Shown: one piece after another, positions 45,031-56,900 of the stretch | How positions within the stretch are numbered: position 1 is the first letter of the stretch | Layout: each line of letters begins with the position of its first letter | Assembly (NCBI RefSeq): GCF_004348825.1 | Contig: NZ_SMJU01000020.1 | Location: 18,302-82,301 of the forward strand | Length of the DNA stretch: 64,000 nucleotides | Source: Arundinibacter roseus | GTDB lineage: Bacteria > Bacteroidota > Bacteroidia > Cytophagales > Spirosomataceae | Reading direction: 5' to 3' | The notes under the pieces: generated by a model | What the model was told of the DNA's origin: nothing | The model's database searches: none | The model's input: the letters and a program-made list of their open reading frames with translations, nothing else | Position numbers and translations under genes: made by a program

Positions 45031-45651
45031 ATGATTAATATTGCCATTGTTGATGATAATGATTTTATCCTTTCTCAATTTTCTGATTTCCAAGGCTCTT
45101 TGGAGAATATAGCGGTTTTGTTGCTTGCAGGAAGTATTGAGGAGTTTGAGTTGCAACTTTCAGAAGTAGATACAATTGATATCTTATTTTTGGACATCAA
45201 TCTTCCTAACCAAACAGGCCTTGAGGCGCTGCCAAATCTTAAAGTCCTACTTCCTGATACCAATATCATTATGTTTACGGTGCATGAAGAGGAAAAATAC
45301 CTTATCCAGGCTTTCTGTAATGGTGCTGTAGGATATTTGTTGAAAGATATTGATATGCAAACCTTGAGCGAATATATTCATATTGTTCAAAAGGGAGGCT
45401 CTGCAATTTCAGCCAAAGTAGCCCAATATATCGTCAAGTTAGTGTGCGAACAACAAACACCCTTAAAAGTTTTAAACGATAAGGAATACGAAGTGCTTCA
45501 ATTGTTGTCCGAAGGTTGGAGCTATAAACTAATAGCTGATCGGACAGGACTCTCAACCGACGGAGTGCGTTTTTACATCAAGCGGATTTACCGCGCTCTG
45601 AATGTCAATTCAAAAGGTGAAGCTATTCGTATCTTCTATAAAGGTATGTAG
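45031..45651 (+). CDS. NarL/LuxR-type response regulator
   Basis: This 206-aa protein has a receiver domain (IVDDND at residues 6-11, phospho-acceptor D55 in ILFLDINLPNQTG, K105 in GYLLKD) and a LuxR-type helix-turn-helix (about 145-200; EYEVLQLLSEGWSYKLIADR TGLSTDGVRFYIKRIYRAL). It converges with the TPR histidine kinase gene (stops 3 bp apart), which is the likely partner kinase, and two palindromes lie in its promoter region. Confidence 0.92.
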   Translation: MINIAIVDDNDFILSQFSDFQGSLENIAVLLLAGSIEEFELQLSEVDTIDILFLDINLPNQTGLEALPNLKVLLPDTNIIMFTVHEEEKYLIQAFCNGAVGYLLKDIDMQTLSEYIHIVQKGGSAISAKVAQYIVKLVCEQQTPLKVLNDKEYEVLQLLSEGWSYKLIADRTGLSTDGVRFYIKRIYRALNVNSKGEAIRIFYKGM

Positions 45652-45654
45652 CAA

Positions 45655-47627
45655 TTAAGTTGGTAGATCAAACCCAAATTTGGCGCCTAAATGGGGTTTT
45701 CCAGAAGCATAAACTTTACCTCCATGTTTTTCAACAATTTTTTTGACGATCAATAATCCAATCCCTACGCCCTCTACCTGAGGGTGTAGTCTTCCAAATA
45801 GCTGGAAAAGTTTATCACCGAATTGATCGTCAAACCCCAATCCGTTATCAGATACCTCAAAGCTCACTTTATTAATGGTTTGAGTGGCACAAATTTGTAT
45901 GTGTGGCTCTGCTTGCTGATCAGAATATTTAATGGCGTTTGATAATAAATTAACAAAAACTTGTCTAAGTAGTCTCACGTCAGCTTTTACAATTGGCAGT
46001 GAGTCTATGGTAATTGTTGCATGAGTGGGCATTTGCTCCAAAACGTCTTTAATGAGTAATTCAGTATTTACTTCGGCAAGCACTAGTCTACTTCGCTCAA
46101 TGGATGATAGGTCAAGCAGGCCCTCAATAATGCCTTTCATGTTGTTCACTGATTTATTCGCCTGAGCAAGCAGATGAATTTGATTTGGGGCAGGGTCAGT
46201 ACGGTGTAATTGTTTCAATGCGTATTCGATCCCATAAATTGGTTGCCGTAAGTCATGTGAAACGGAATAGTTGAAAGACTGAAGTTGCTTGGCGGTTTGT
46301 TCAAAATCACTTTCGATTTGCTTGATTCGCTGGCTATGCTGCCAACGATAAAAAACGAATGCGACACCGATTATCAAAATAGAAAGAGTCCCCAATAAGG
46401 CGGTTTGAGTAAGTTGCTGGCGGCGGGTTAGAAGTTCTATCTCCTGATTGGCGAGTTGAGCATCCTTCTTTTCAGTCTCGTACTTTACGGTAAGCTCTTC
46501 TGCCATTTGCTTATTTTCAATTAAATCTAACGAATCGTTTAGTGCTTGAGAGGCTAACTGGAGCCGAAATGCGTATTTATAATCTTTTAGGTTTTCTGCA
46601 CACTTAATCATTAGTGAATAATTTTGAATTAATCCCTTACTGTACCCAATTGATTGATGAATTTGGTTACTTTTTCTGTAATAATTCAGTGCTTTTTGAT
46701 ATTGCTGTTTTTTTGATGATATAGCCCTTTCAAATTTAAACAATAGCCAATACACGGTTGATCGTCATATTTTATAAAAATAGAATACGCCTCTCCAATT
46801 AAGCTCGCTACATTTTTAGTTTTCCCTTGATTAAGTAACGCATTAGACACACCAATTAAGCCATAGGCTCTTCCATAGTTGTCACCTAATTTTGTATCCA
46901 AAGAGATTCCCTTTGAATAATATTCAAAAGCTTTCTTAAAATTATTTTGATTTTCATAAAGGGCCGCTACTGATTGATAGCATTGTGGCAAATGAAGATT
47001 GATTTTCAATTCATCTTGCATTTTAATGGCTAATTCAAAATAATGAAGTGCCTGAATATTTTTTTCAAGCCTTTCATATACACGTCCCAACATTACATAA
47101 GAACCAACTAACCCAATGGAATCTTTTTGGCTTTCAGCCGTATTTGCAGATCTAATAAAATGAGTAGTCGCCAAATCATTCTTATATGTGTCAAAATAAA
47201 AGTTTCCCATAATCCGCCAATATCGAGCATCGCGTTTTTCTGGATATTGGTTTCCATATAATAGCATTTGAGATACATAAAATTCTACTTTCTTGGTATC
47301 CTGTCGATAACTATATATGGATGCCAACCCTCCTAGAGCATTTATTTTCCAAATAGGCGCTATATTCTTTTCAGCGACGAGGTATTCATATGCCACAATT
47401 GCGCTATCAGGCTGTCGAAGTGCTGCAAGGCATTGTCCTAACCAAAAAATATTATGTGCTTTGTTATTTTTGTCACCTTTTATCGATTCTACCCTGAAAT
47501 AGGAAGTTGCATCTTTAAATTTTCTCTGATAATAGAGAGTTTCACCTATTGAATCTTTTGCTTTTAGTTGACCTGAGGTTACAAATAAAATTAAATTGAG
47601 TATAAAGCAAATCTGATACTTGTACAT
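45655..47627 (-). pseudogene. TPR-containing sensor histidine kinase, one-base frameshift
   Basis: From the ATG at 47627 the first frame gives a signal peptide and about 280 residues of TPR repeats (ATSYFRVESIKGDKNNKAHN, QALHYFELAIKMQDELKINL). It ends at 46686 with NSNIKKH. The next frame continues KALNYYRKSNQIHQSIGYSK, more TPRs, one membrane segment (LLGTLSILIIGVAFVFYRW), the H-box FNYSVSHDLRQPIYGIEYAL, N-box NLLSNAIKYSD and G-box EGVGIGLLIVKKIVEKHGG. One extra A in the A5 run (complement at 46693-46697) would restore a single protein of about 650 aa. If the shift is a sequencing error, this is the partner kinase of the adjacent regulator. Confidence 0.8.
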
Positions 47628-47636
47628 ATTTATGTA
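47623..47636. promoter_or_regulatory. TACATATTTATGTA site over the kinase start codon
   Basis: This near-palindromic 14-mer covers the ATG of the TPR kinase gene and is identical to the 14-mer at 47806-47819 before the adhesin gene. Confidence 0.45.
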
Positions 47637-47805
47637 TATAATTTTAATAATTTTTGGCTTGATTTTAGAATGAATTCTAGATTTGAAATCATTGTAAAGA
47701 AATCATATTTGATATTTTATTACCCACATATATACTTACTTGAAATGTTATTTTCATTATTTTTTGACGGGTTTAAATTAACAATTATATATAAAGAATC
47801 CTAAA

Positions 47806-47819
47806 TACATATTTATGTA
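47806..47819. promoter_or_regulatory. TACATATTTATGTA site upstream of the giant adhesin
   Basis: Exact repeat of the 14-mer at 47623-47636, 103 bp before the adhesin ATG at 47922, in otherwise featureless AT-rich DNA between two divergent genes. Confidence 0.45.
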
Positions 47820-47921
47820 CTTTCAAAATAATAGTATGGCATGATGAATGATAATAGTTTAGGAGAGTGAAAATCTACAAATATTTTAATGCGCTTGTCT
47901 TTCAATTAACAAATTCTATGC

Positions 47922-50900
47922 ATGCTTATGAACAATTTTATACCCTTTACAAATATTTGGTTAGGTACCCGTGTCCGTTTCAATATTGGTTTTATACGAA
48001 CCTTTTTGTATTTAGGTCTCTTTTCACTTCTTCATTCACAAACCTATGCGCAGGTCTCCGGGACAGTTTTTAGAGACTTTAATGCAAACGGCATCAGAGA
48101 AACCACAAGTCCCATTAATGAAGTTGGCATGGCAGGTGTAACTGTAATTGCTACTGATGCAGGTGGTGGCAGCCTTGCTGTAACCTATACAGGAGGTGGC
48201 ACAAGTACCGATATAACTGGAGAGTATTCGGTAGCTTCTGCAACGCCGGGGGCTATCCGATTGGAATTTGTACTGCCTGATTCCTATACATTTGCTTCAA
48301 TGGGAAGTTTAGGGGGGACAACAATCCTGTTTCCGAACAGCACCACGCAAAATTTAGCAGTAAACTATCCGGCCGATTATTGCGAAGGCTCCGCTGATGT
48401 GATTGTTCCATGTTTTGTTTTTGGTAACTTGACCACATTTGGTACTTTTGAAACGGCTGTTTCTGATCCATTTTCGACTCGCGTACCACCCGGAACGGCC
48501 CCTGCTCACGACAAATCCTGGTCTACTCATTCACAGACGGGATCTGTTTATGGAACTGCGTATTCGCGTCATACAAAAAAAAGCTATTTTGCTGCATACT
48601 ACAAACGATACGTTGGGTTTGGTCCAGGCAATGGCAATGCGACAGGTTCAACAGGTGCTATTTATGAAGCAGATGGGACAGGTAATGTTAATGTCCTCAT
48701 TGATTTGCCTGACTCAGAAACAGGTGTTAATCCACACCCCAATACAGTTGATTTTCAACGTGATCCCTCCTGGTGGGAGTCCGGCAAAATTTCATGGGGA
48801 GATATTGACATCTCTGACGATGGAAAAACACTCTATGCCATGAATCTTTTTAACCGAAAATTATATGAGATAGATATTGCTAATCAATCAGTTTTAAATT
48901 CAACATTCATTCCAGGAATTGCTGGTGGAATTGCTTTTACAGGTCCTACATCTGACAACGATACCGACCTGCGACCCTTTGGTGTTAAATATTATAAAGG
49001 CAAGGTATATATTGGTGTAGTTTGTACTGCCGAGTCAGAAATTACAACCGATCCATATCAAGGGAAAAACCCCAATTTACAAGGTATTGTATTCGAGTTC
49101 ACTCCTGGCACCGGGTTTACCCCAATACCAGTGACAAATTTTCAGCTCAGCGGAGATAACACGGTCTACACCTACTTGAAGCCTATAAAATCATTTGAAT
49201 ATGGCTACCAAATGTGGGGAAATCAAGCTAGTTTAAATCAATATTTTGGTGGTAGATTTAAAGATTTTGACTATTTCACACGTCCGGTTATTTCTGATAT
49301 TGATTTTATTAATGATGATATGATCATTGGTATTCGTGATTTGTCTAAGGATCAGGCGGCTAATCAATCAGGCACTTTCTACCCTGATGGTACTGACGCA
49401 ACGGGCTTTGGTGCTTCAGGTTCAAACAGTCTTTTATTAAAGGCCTGTAAAAATGGAAGTGGTGGTTTTACAATTGAAAATAACGGTCAGTGTGGAGGGA
49501 TAACAGGAGCAAACGCTAATAACTTTTATTCCCAATACGTTACCCATTCCACCGGAGATCACATGGGTGGAATGGGCGTATTTCCTGCTCAACAAACGAT
49601 TATTACCAATACGCTTCCGGGAGGAGATAAAGGTGCCATTGCCTTTATTAGCGAAAGTACAAAAACGTTTAATTTGACAAATGGTGTAAACATAATTTAT
49701 GATTATGATTACAGTGCTCCTTTGCCCAATCCTCTGTTTGGCAAAGCAAATGGCTTGGGTGATATTGAAATTGCCTGTTCGGTCCAATCGATCGAAATTG
49801 GGAACCGCATTTGGAAAGATACCAACAATGACGGTATCCAGGATGCGGGAGAAGATGGCATTGACGGTGTTGAAATAGAACTTTATGAAGGAACTGCGGC
49901 CACAGGGTCGCCTGTACAAACCGTAATCTCGGCTACATTGGCCGGTCAAAAGGGCTCTTGGTACTTTACAAATCTTAAAGCTAACCAAGACTATGTTATC
50001 AAAGTTAAAACAGCCTTAGGCACGGGGGTGTTGGCTTCTTGTACTGCTTTCTCACCAACGGGTGCAGGTAACGTACTCACAGACAACAATTCTAGTTCAG
50101 GTACTATCTCATTGAAAACCGGAAATGCTGGCGAAAATAATCACTCTCTTGATATTGGAGTAAGCGAAGCTACTTGTACCATTACTTTAAAACCCACTGT
50201 ATCGGGCTGTTATCAAAACGGCGAAGTGTCCAAAGCCACTGTGAGCGTTGAAGTGGCCTGGGCAAATGCCACGGTTAGTCCCACGGCAAATGATGCGTCT
50301 GATAGTATTTCGGTTACTTTTGCAGGTCAACGAAGGACCATCAATCCTGGGGCTTATACTTCAACAAATGGAAACGGCTCGATTTTGAGTCCGCAAGTTG
50401 TGGCTTTTGAAGTGGATGCTAATGGGTCAAGTACAGCAGATATTCAAGCTTTCATTGGTGCAACTTATGCCGCAGCTACCTGTAAAGCTGAAATACCTAA
50501 TATTGTTTTGCCACCAGCCTGTCCACCAACAGTATGTACCGCAGGACAAACGGGTGGTACCGTTTGGAACGATTTTAATGCAGATGGTATCAAACAAGCG
50601 GGTGAAAGCACGGGTTTAGTAAATGTGATAGTGAAAACATTCGATTGCAATGGCAATGAAGTAGGTTCTACTACAACCGATGCCTTTGGAAAATATGTCT
50701 TTTCAAACATAGCATCAGCTGCTTACCCGATTCGTGTTGAATTTTCAGGCTTACCTACCTTTGCTGGTCATGGGACTATAAACGGTACAGACGGACGTAC
50801 AACTACACAGTTTGTAACTTCTGCCGATTGCAACGTGGATTTAGGTATTCTCAATCCTACTGATTTTTGTCAAACAAACCCATCCATAATTATTCCATGC

Positions 50901-53900
50901 TATGTATATGGTGATCCTATCCCAGCCAACTCCACATCTGGTAACCGTGATGCCTTGGTTAAGTTTGCCTATGGTAGTTCTGGTCTTTATAATGCCAGTC
51001 AGATTACCGAAGTTGGCAGTGCCAAAGAAGTTGGGACGGTTTGGGGAGTGGCATACAACAAATTTACCAATAAGACCTTTACAAGTGCTTTTCTCAAACG
51101 ACACGCAGGTTTAGGGCCATTGGGATTGGGAGGTATTTATATTACCGACATGGTTACCAATACCTCAACTCCTTATGTGGACGTTGCTACCATTGGCATC
51201 AATGTTGGTTCGCTTCCTGGTGTAGGTTCTCCTACTAACCCCAATACTGGACGAGGTCTTAGTACAAATCCAGCCGATCCAAGCCGTGATGAAGCTGCTT
51301 TCGCCAATGTCTTAAAGGTAGGTATTGGCGACTTAGAGATTGACGAAACTGGCAGTAAGCTTTGGTTAGTAAATTTGGCTGATCAGAAACTATATTCTAT
51401 CGCTATTCCCAACAGTGGAGCACCAACAGCGAGTGATGTTGCATCTTTTAGCATCCCTAATCCAGGTTGTGAAGGTGGAAATTGGCGACCATTTGGTTTA
51501 AAAATTTATCAGGGCGACATTTATATAGGTGGGGTTTGCGACGCAGCTGTTAGCAAGAGTCAGTCAAATTTGAGGGCTACCGTATATAAGTACACAGTTG
51601 CCACCAATACATTTACTTCAATCCTTGAGTTTCCCTTAAATTATCCAAAAGGTTTTGGTTTGACCGATGTGCCGAATAAATCTCAGTGGCAGTTTTGGAC
51701 AGATAATTTTACTGATTTAATTACCAATGATGTTAGCGGTAGTGGTAAAGTTACACTTTCTAACCCTCAGCCTATTTTGACCGATATTGAATTTGACATT
51801 GATGGATCAATGGTTTTGGGATTTGGCGACCGCACGGGTATCCAAACAGGATTTGATAACTATGCACCTACAGGTACAGCCACGACACTGTACAATGGTA
51901 TCAATGCAGGTGATATATTACGGGCGTTTTTCCTAAACGGAAGTACATTTGTATTGGAGAATAACGGTAAAGCAGGACCAGCGGAAGGCTACGGGCCGAA
52001 CAATAACCAAGGCCCAGGTTTTGGGGAATTTTATAATGATAACTGGTTTAATTTTAATGTAGATACTCCAACCAACAATATTCGTCATGCCGAACATGTA
52101 ATGGGTGGATTAGCTCTTCGTCCAGGCTCTGGCGAGGTTATCGTGGGTGTAATGGACCCTTTAGATGTGCCGAAAGGAGCTAATTCAAACTTATATATAA
52201 ACACTGGGGGGGTTCGGTTTCTCAATAACACGACTGGCATTAGCTCACGTGCTTTCCAATTGTATAGATCCACTACTGGCTCAGGCACGTTTGCCAAAGC
52301 CACTGGTCTAGGAGATATAGAGATAGCATGTAGTCTACCCACCTATCTCGAAATCGGAAACCGCGTCTGGAATGATACCAACAAAAACGGCGTGCAGGAC
52401 CCCTGCGAGAAAGCACTGTCAGGCGTTAACGTATCACTCTACAAAGGCACAACGAAAATCGCCGATACCAAAACCAATGTAAACGGAGAATACTATTTCT
52501 CTACCGCTTCTAAAATCGGTGCAGGCTGGATAGGCACGGGAGCAGATACTACGCTTTTACCAAATACCGCTTACAAACTCGTCTTCGGCGAAGGCCAACT
52601 TTCAAGCGGTAAACTGACCGTAGCGGGCTTAGGTCAATTTGATCTGACCATCAAAGATGCCACGGCCAACAACGGCAACGACCAAAATGACAGCGACGCC
52701 GAAGTCATCGGCGGAGCGTTTTGCATCACCCTTACCACGGGAGTATTGGCGAGTGTAAATCATACGTTTGATGCGGGCTTTGTCTGCACCAATCCGCCGA
52801 TTGCAGCTACGTTTACCGTAGTGCCTGCAAGCTGTAACCTAACCACCGAAAACAACGACGGAAAGATAACACTGGCAGCAGCGGTAACCCCTTACGATAA
52901 ATTCAGAACCCGTCTAAGCTCCGCTTCATGGGGGGCGGATACAAGCTACGCCACCGCCACGGTCTTGGGCGCTACCTTCCCGGCTGATCTGGTAACAGCT
53001 ATCCCAAATGCGGGCGGAACGTATGTAATTCGTTTCTATACGGGCGAATGTTGCTACAAGGACACGACGATTACAGTATTGCCAACTGGATGCACAGTCG
53101 GCAGCCTAGGCGACTTTGTTTGGAAGGACCTGAATGACAACGGACAGCAAGATGCCAGCGAACCGGGTGTGAATGGCGTGAAGGTGATTTTGTGGTCAGC
53201 CGTAGGCGGTGCACCGGGTGCGAAACTCGACTCCACCACAACCGCTGGAAACGGAGCATACAGCTTCTCGAATTTGGGTAAAGGTGATTACATCGTGCAG
53301 ATTGACGTAACCACACTTCCCGATTCGTGCCTGATTTCATCAAAGCAAAATATCGGTGATGACGCAAGCGACAACGACTTTACTACTGCTGGACTATCTC
53401 CGGTGGTAAGTCTGGACCCCACGCTGACGGGCTTGAATAAAGACAACCCAACAATCGATGCTGGTCTGATTTCACCCAAAGGCTCACTGGGCGACTTCGT
53501 CTGGAAAGACCTGAACGACAACGGGCAGCAGGATGCAGGCGAACCGGGTGTGAATGGTGTGAAGGTGATTCTGTGGTCAGCCGTGGGAGGTGCACCGGGA
53601 GCAAAACTCGACTCAACGACCACTGCCGGAAACGGAGCGTATAGCTTTACGAATTTGGGTAAAGGCGATTACATCGTGCAGATTGACGTAACCACGCTTC
53701 CCGATTCGTGCCTGATTTCTTCAAAGCAAAATATCGGTAACGACGCAAGCGACAACGATTTCTCAACCGAAGGTTTGAGTGAAGTTGTTACACTTGATCC
53801 AACGCTGACAGGTCTGAACAAAGACAACCCAACAATCGACGCGGGCTTAATTTCACCAAAAGGTTCACTTGGCGATTTCGTCTGGAAAGACCTGAACGAC

Positions 53901-56900
53901 AACGGGCAGCAGGACTCAGGCGAACCGGGTGTCAATGGTGTGAAGGTGATTCTTTGGTCAGCCGTAGGTGGTGCACCGGGTGCGAAACTCGACTCAACGA
54001 CCACCGCCGGAAACGGAGCGTATAGCTTTACGAATTTGGGTAAAGGCGATTATATCGTGCAGATTGACGTAACCACACTTCCTGATTCGTGCCTGATTTC
54101 ACCGAAGCAAAATGTCGGTGATGACGCAAGCGACAACGACTTTACCACCGCTGGACTTTCGCCGGTTGTAACGCTTGATCCAACGCTGACGGGCCTTAAC
54201 AAAAACAACCCAACAATCGACGCGGGCTTGATTTCACCGAAAGGCAGCCTCGGCGACTTTGTTTGGAAGGACCTGAACGACAACGGGCAGCAGGATGCAG
54301 GCGAACCGAGTGTGAATGGTGTGAAGGTAATTCTTTGGTCAGCCGTAGGCGGTGCACCGGGAGCAAAACTGGATTCCACCACAACCGCTGGAAACGGAGC
54401 GTATAGCTTTACGAATTTGGGTAAAGGTGATTACATCGTGCAGATTGACGTAACCACACTTCCCGATTCGTGCCTGATTTCATCAAAGCAAAATATCGGT
54501 AACGACTCAAGCGACAACGACTTTACCACCGCTGGACTTTCGCCGGTTGTAACACTTGATCCAACGCTGACGGGCTTGAATAAAGATAACCCTACAATCG
54601 ACGCGGGCTTGATTTCACCCAAAGGCAGCCTCGGCGACTTTGTTTGGAAGGACCTGAACGACAACGGGCAGCAGGATGCAGGCGAGCCGGGTGTGAATGG
54701 CGTGAAAGTGATTCTTTGGTCAGCCGTTGGCGGTGCACCGGGTGCAAAGCTCGACTCAACGACCACCGCTGGAAACGGAGCGTATAGCTTTACGAATTTG
54801 GGTAAAGGTGATTACATCGTGCAGATTGACCTAACCACGCTTCCCGATTCGTGTTTGATTTCTTCAAAGCAAAATATCGGTGATGACGCAAGCGACAACG
54901 ACTTTACTACCGTTGGACTTTCGCCGGTTGTAACGCTTGATCCAACATTGACTGGATTAAACAAAGACAACCCAACAATTGACGCGGGCTTGATTTCACC
55001 CAAAGGCTCATTAGGCGATTTTGTCTGGAAGGACCTGAATGACAACGGGCAGCAGGACAACGGCGAGCCGGGTGTGAATGGCGTGAAAGTGATTCTTTGG
55101 TCAGCTGTTGGCGGTGTACCGGGTGCGAAACTCGATTCCACAGTGACTGCTGGAAACGGAGCGTACAACTTTACGAATCTTCTGGCAGGTGACTACATCG
55201 TACAGATTGATGTGGCGATGCTTCCTGATTCGTGCCTGATTTCTTCAAAGCAAAATATCGGTGATGACGCAAGCGATAACGACTTTACCACCGCTGGACT
55301 TTCGCCGGTTGTAACGCTTGATCCAACATTGACTGGATTAAACAAAGACAACCCAACAATTGACGCGGGCTTGATTTCACCCAAAGGCTCATTAGGCGAT
55401 TTTGTCTGGAAGGACCTGAATGACAACGGGCAGCAGGATGCCGGCGAGCCGGGTGTGAATGGCGTGAAAGTGATTCTTTGGTCAGCTGTTGGCGGTGTAC
55501 CGGGTGCGAAACTCGACTCAACAGTGACTGCTGGAAACGGAGCGTACAACTTTACGAATCTTCTGGCAGGTGACTACATCGTACAGATTGATGTGGCGAT
55601 GCTTCCTGATTCGTGCCTGATTTCTTCAAAGCAAAATATCGGTGATGACGCAAGCGACAACGACTTTACCACCGCTGGACTTTCGCCGGTTGTAACGCTT
55701 GATCCAACATTGACTGGATTAAACAAAGACAACCCAACAATTGACGCGGGCTTGATTTCACCCAAAGGCTCATTAGGCGATTTTGTCTGGAAGGACCTGA
55801 ATGACAACGGGCAGCAGGATGCCAGCGAGCCGGGTGTGAATGGTGTGAAAGTCATTCTGTGGTCAGCCGTGGGAGGTGCACCGGGTGCGAAACTCGACTC
55901 CACCATCACCGCTGGAAACGGAGCGTATAGTTTTACGAATTTGGGCAAAGGTGATTACATCGTGCAGATTGACCTAACCACACTTCCTGATTCGTGCCTG
56001 ATTTCACCGAAGCAAAATGTTGGTGATGACGCAAGCGATAACGACTTTACCACCGCTGGACTTTCGCCGGTTGTAACGCTTGATCCAACGCTGACGGGCT
56101 TGAATAAAGACAATCCGACAATCGACGCAGGCTTGATTTCACCCAAAGGCAGCCTCGGCGATTTTGTCTGGAAGGACCTGAATGATAACGGTCAGCAGGA
56201 TGCAGGCGAGCCGGGTGTGAATGGTGTGAAGGTGATTTTGTGGAGCGCCAACGCAAGCGGTCAGCCGCTGGCCAAGCTGGATTCCACCACCACTGCCGGA
56301 AATGGTGCGTATAGCTTTACTAATTTGGGTAAAGGTGATTACATCGTGCAGATTGACGTAACCACGCTACCCGATTCCTGCCTGATTTCATCAAAGCAAA
56401 ATATCGGTGATGACGCAAGCGACAACGACTTTACCACCGCTGGACTTTCGCCGGTTGTAACGCTTGACCCAACGCTGACGGGACTCAATAAAGACAATCC
56501 AACGATTGACGCAGGTTTGATTTCACCAAAAGGCAGCCTCGGCGACTTCGTCTGGAAAGACCTGAACGACAACGGGCAGCAGGATGCTGGCGAGCCGGGT
56601 GTGAATGGCGTGAAAGTGATTCTTTGGTCAGCCGTGGGAGGTGCACCGGGTGCAAAGCTTGATTCAACGACCACCGCTGGAAACGGAGCGTATAGCTTTA
56701 CGAATTTGGGCAAAGGTGATTACATCGTGCAGATTGACCTAACAACTTTACCTGATTCGTGCCTGATTTCACCGAAGCAAAATATCGGAAATGACGCAAG
56801 CGACAACGACTTTACCACCGCTGGACTTTCGCCGGTTGTTACACTTGACCCAACGCTTACAGGTCTGAACAAAGACAACCCAACAATTGACGCTGGTTTG

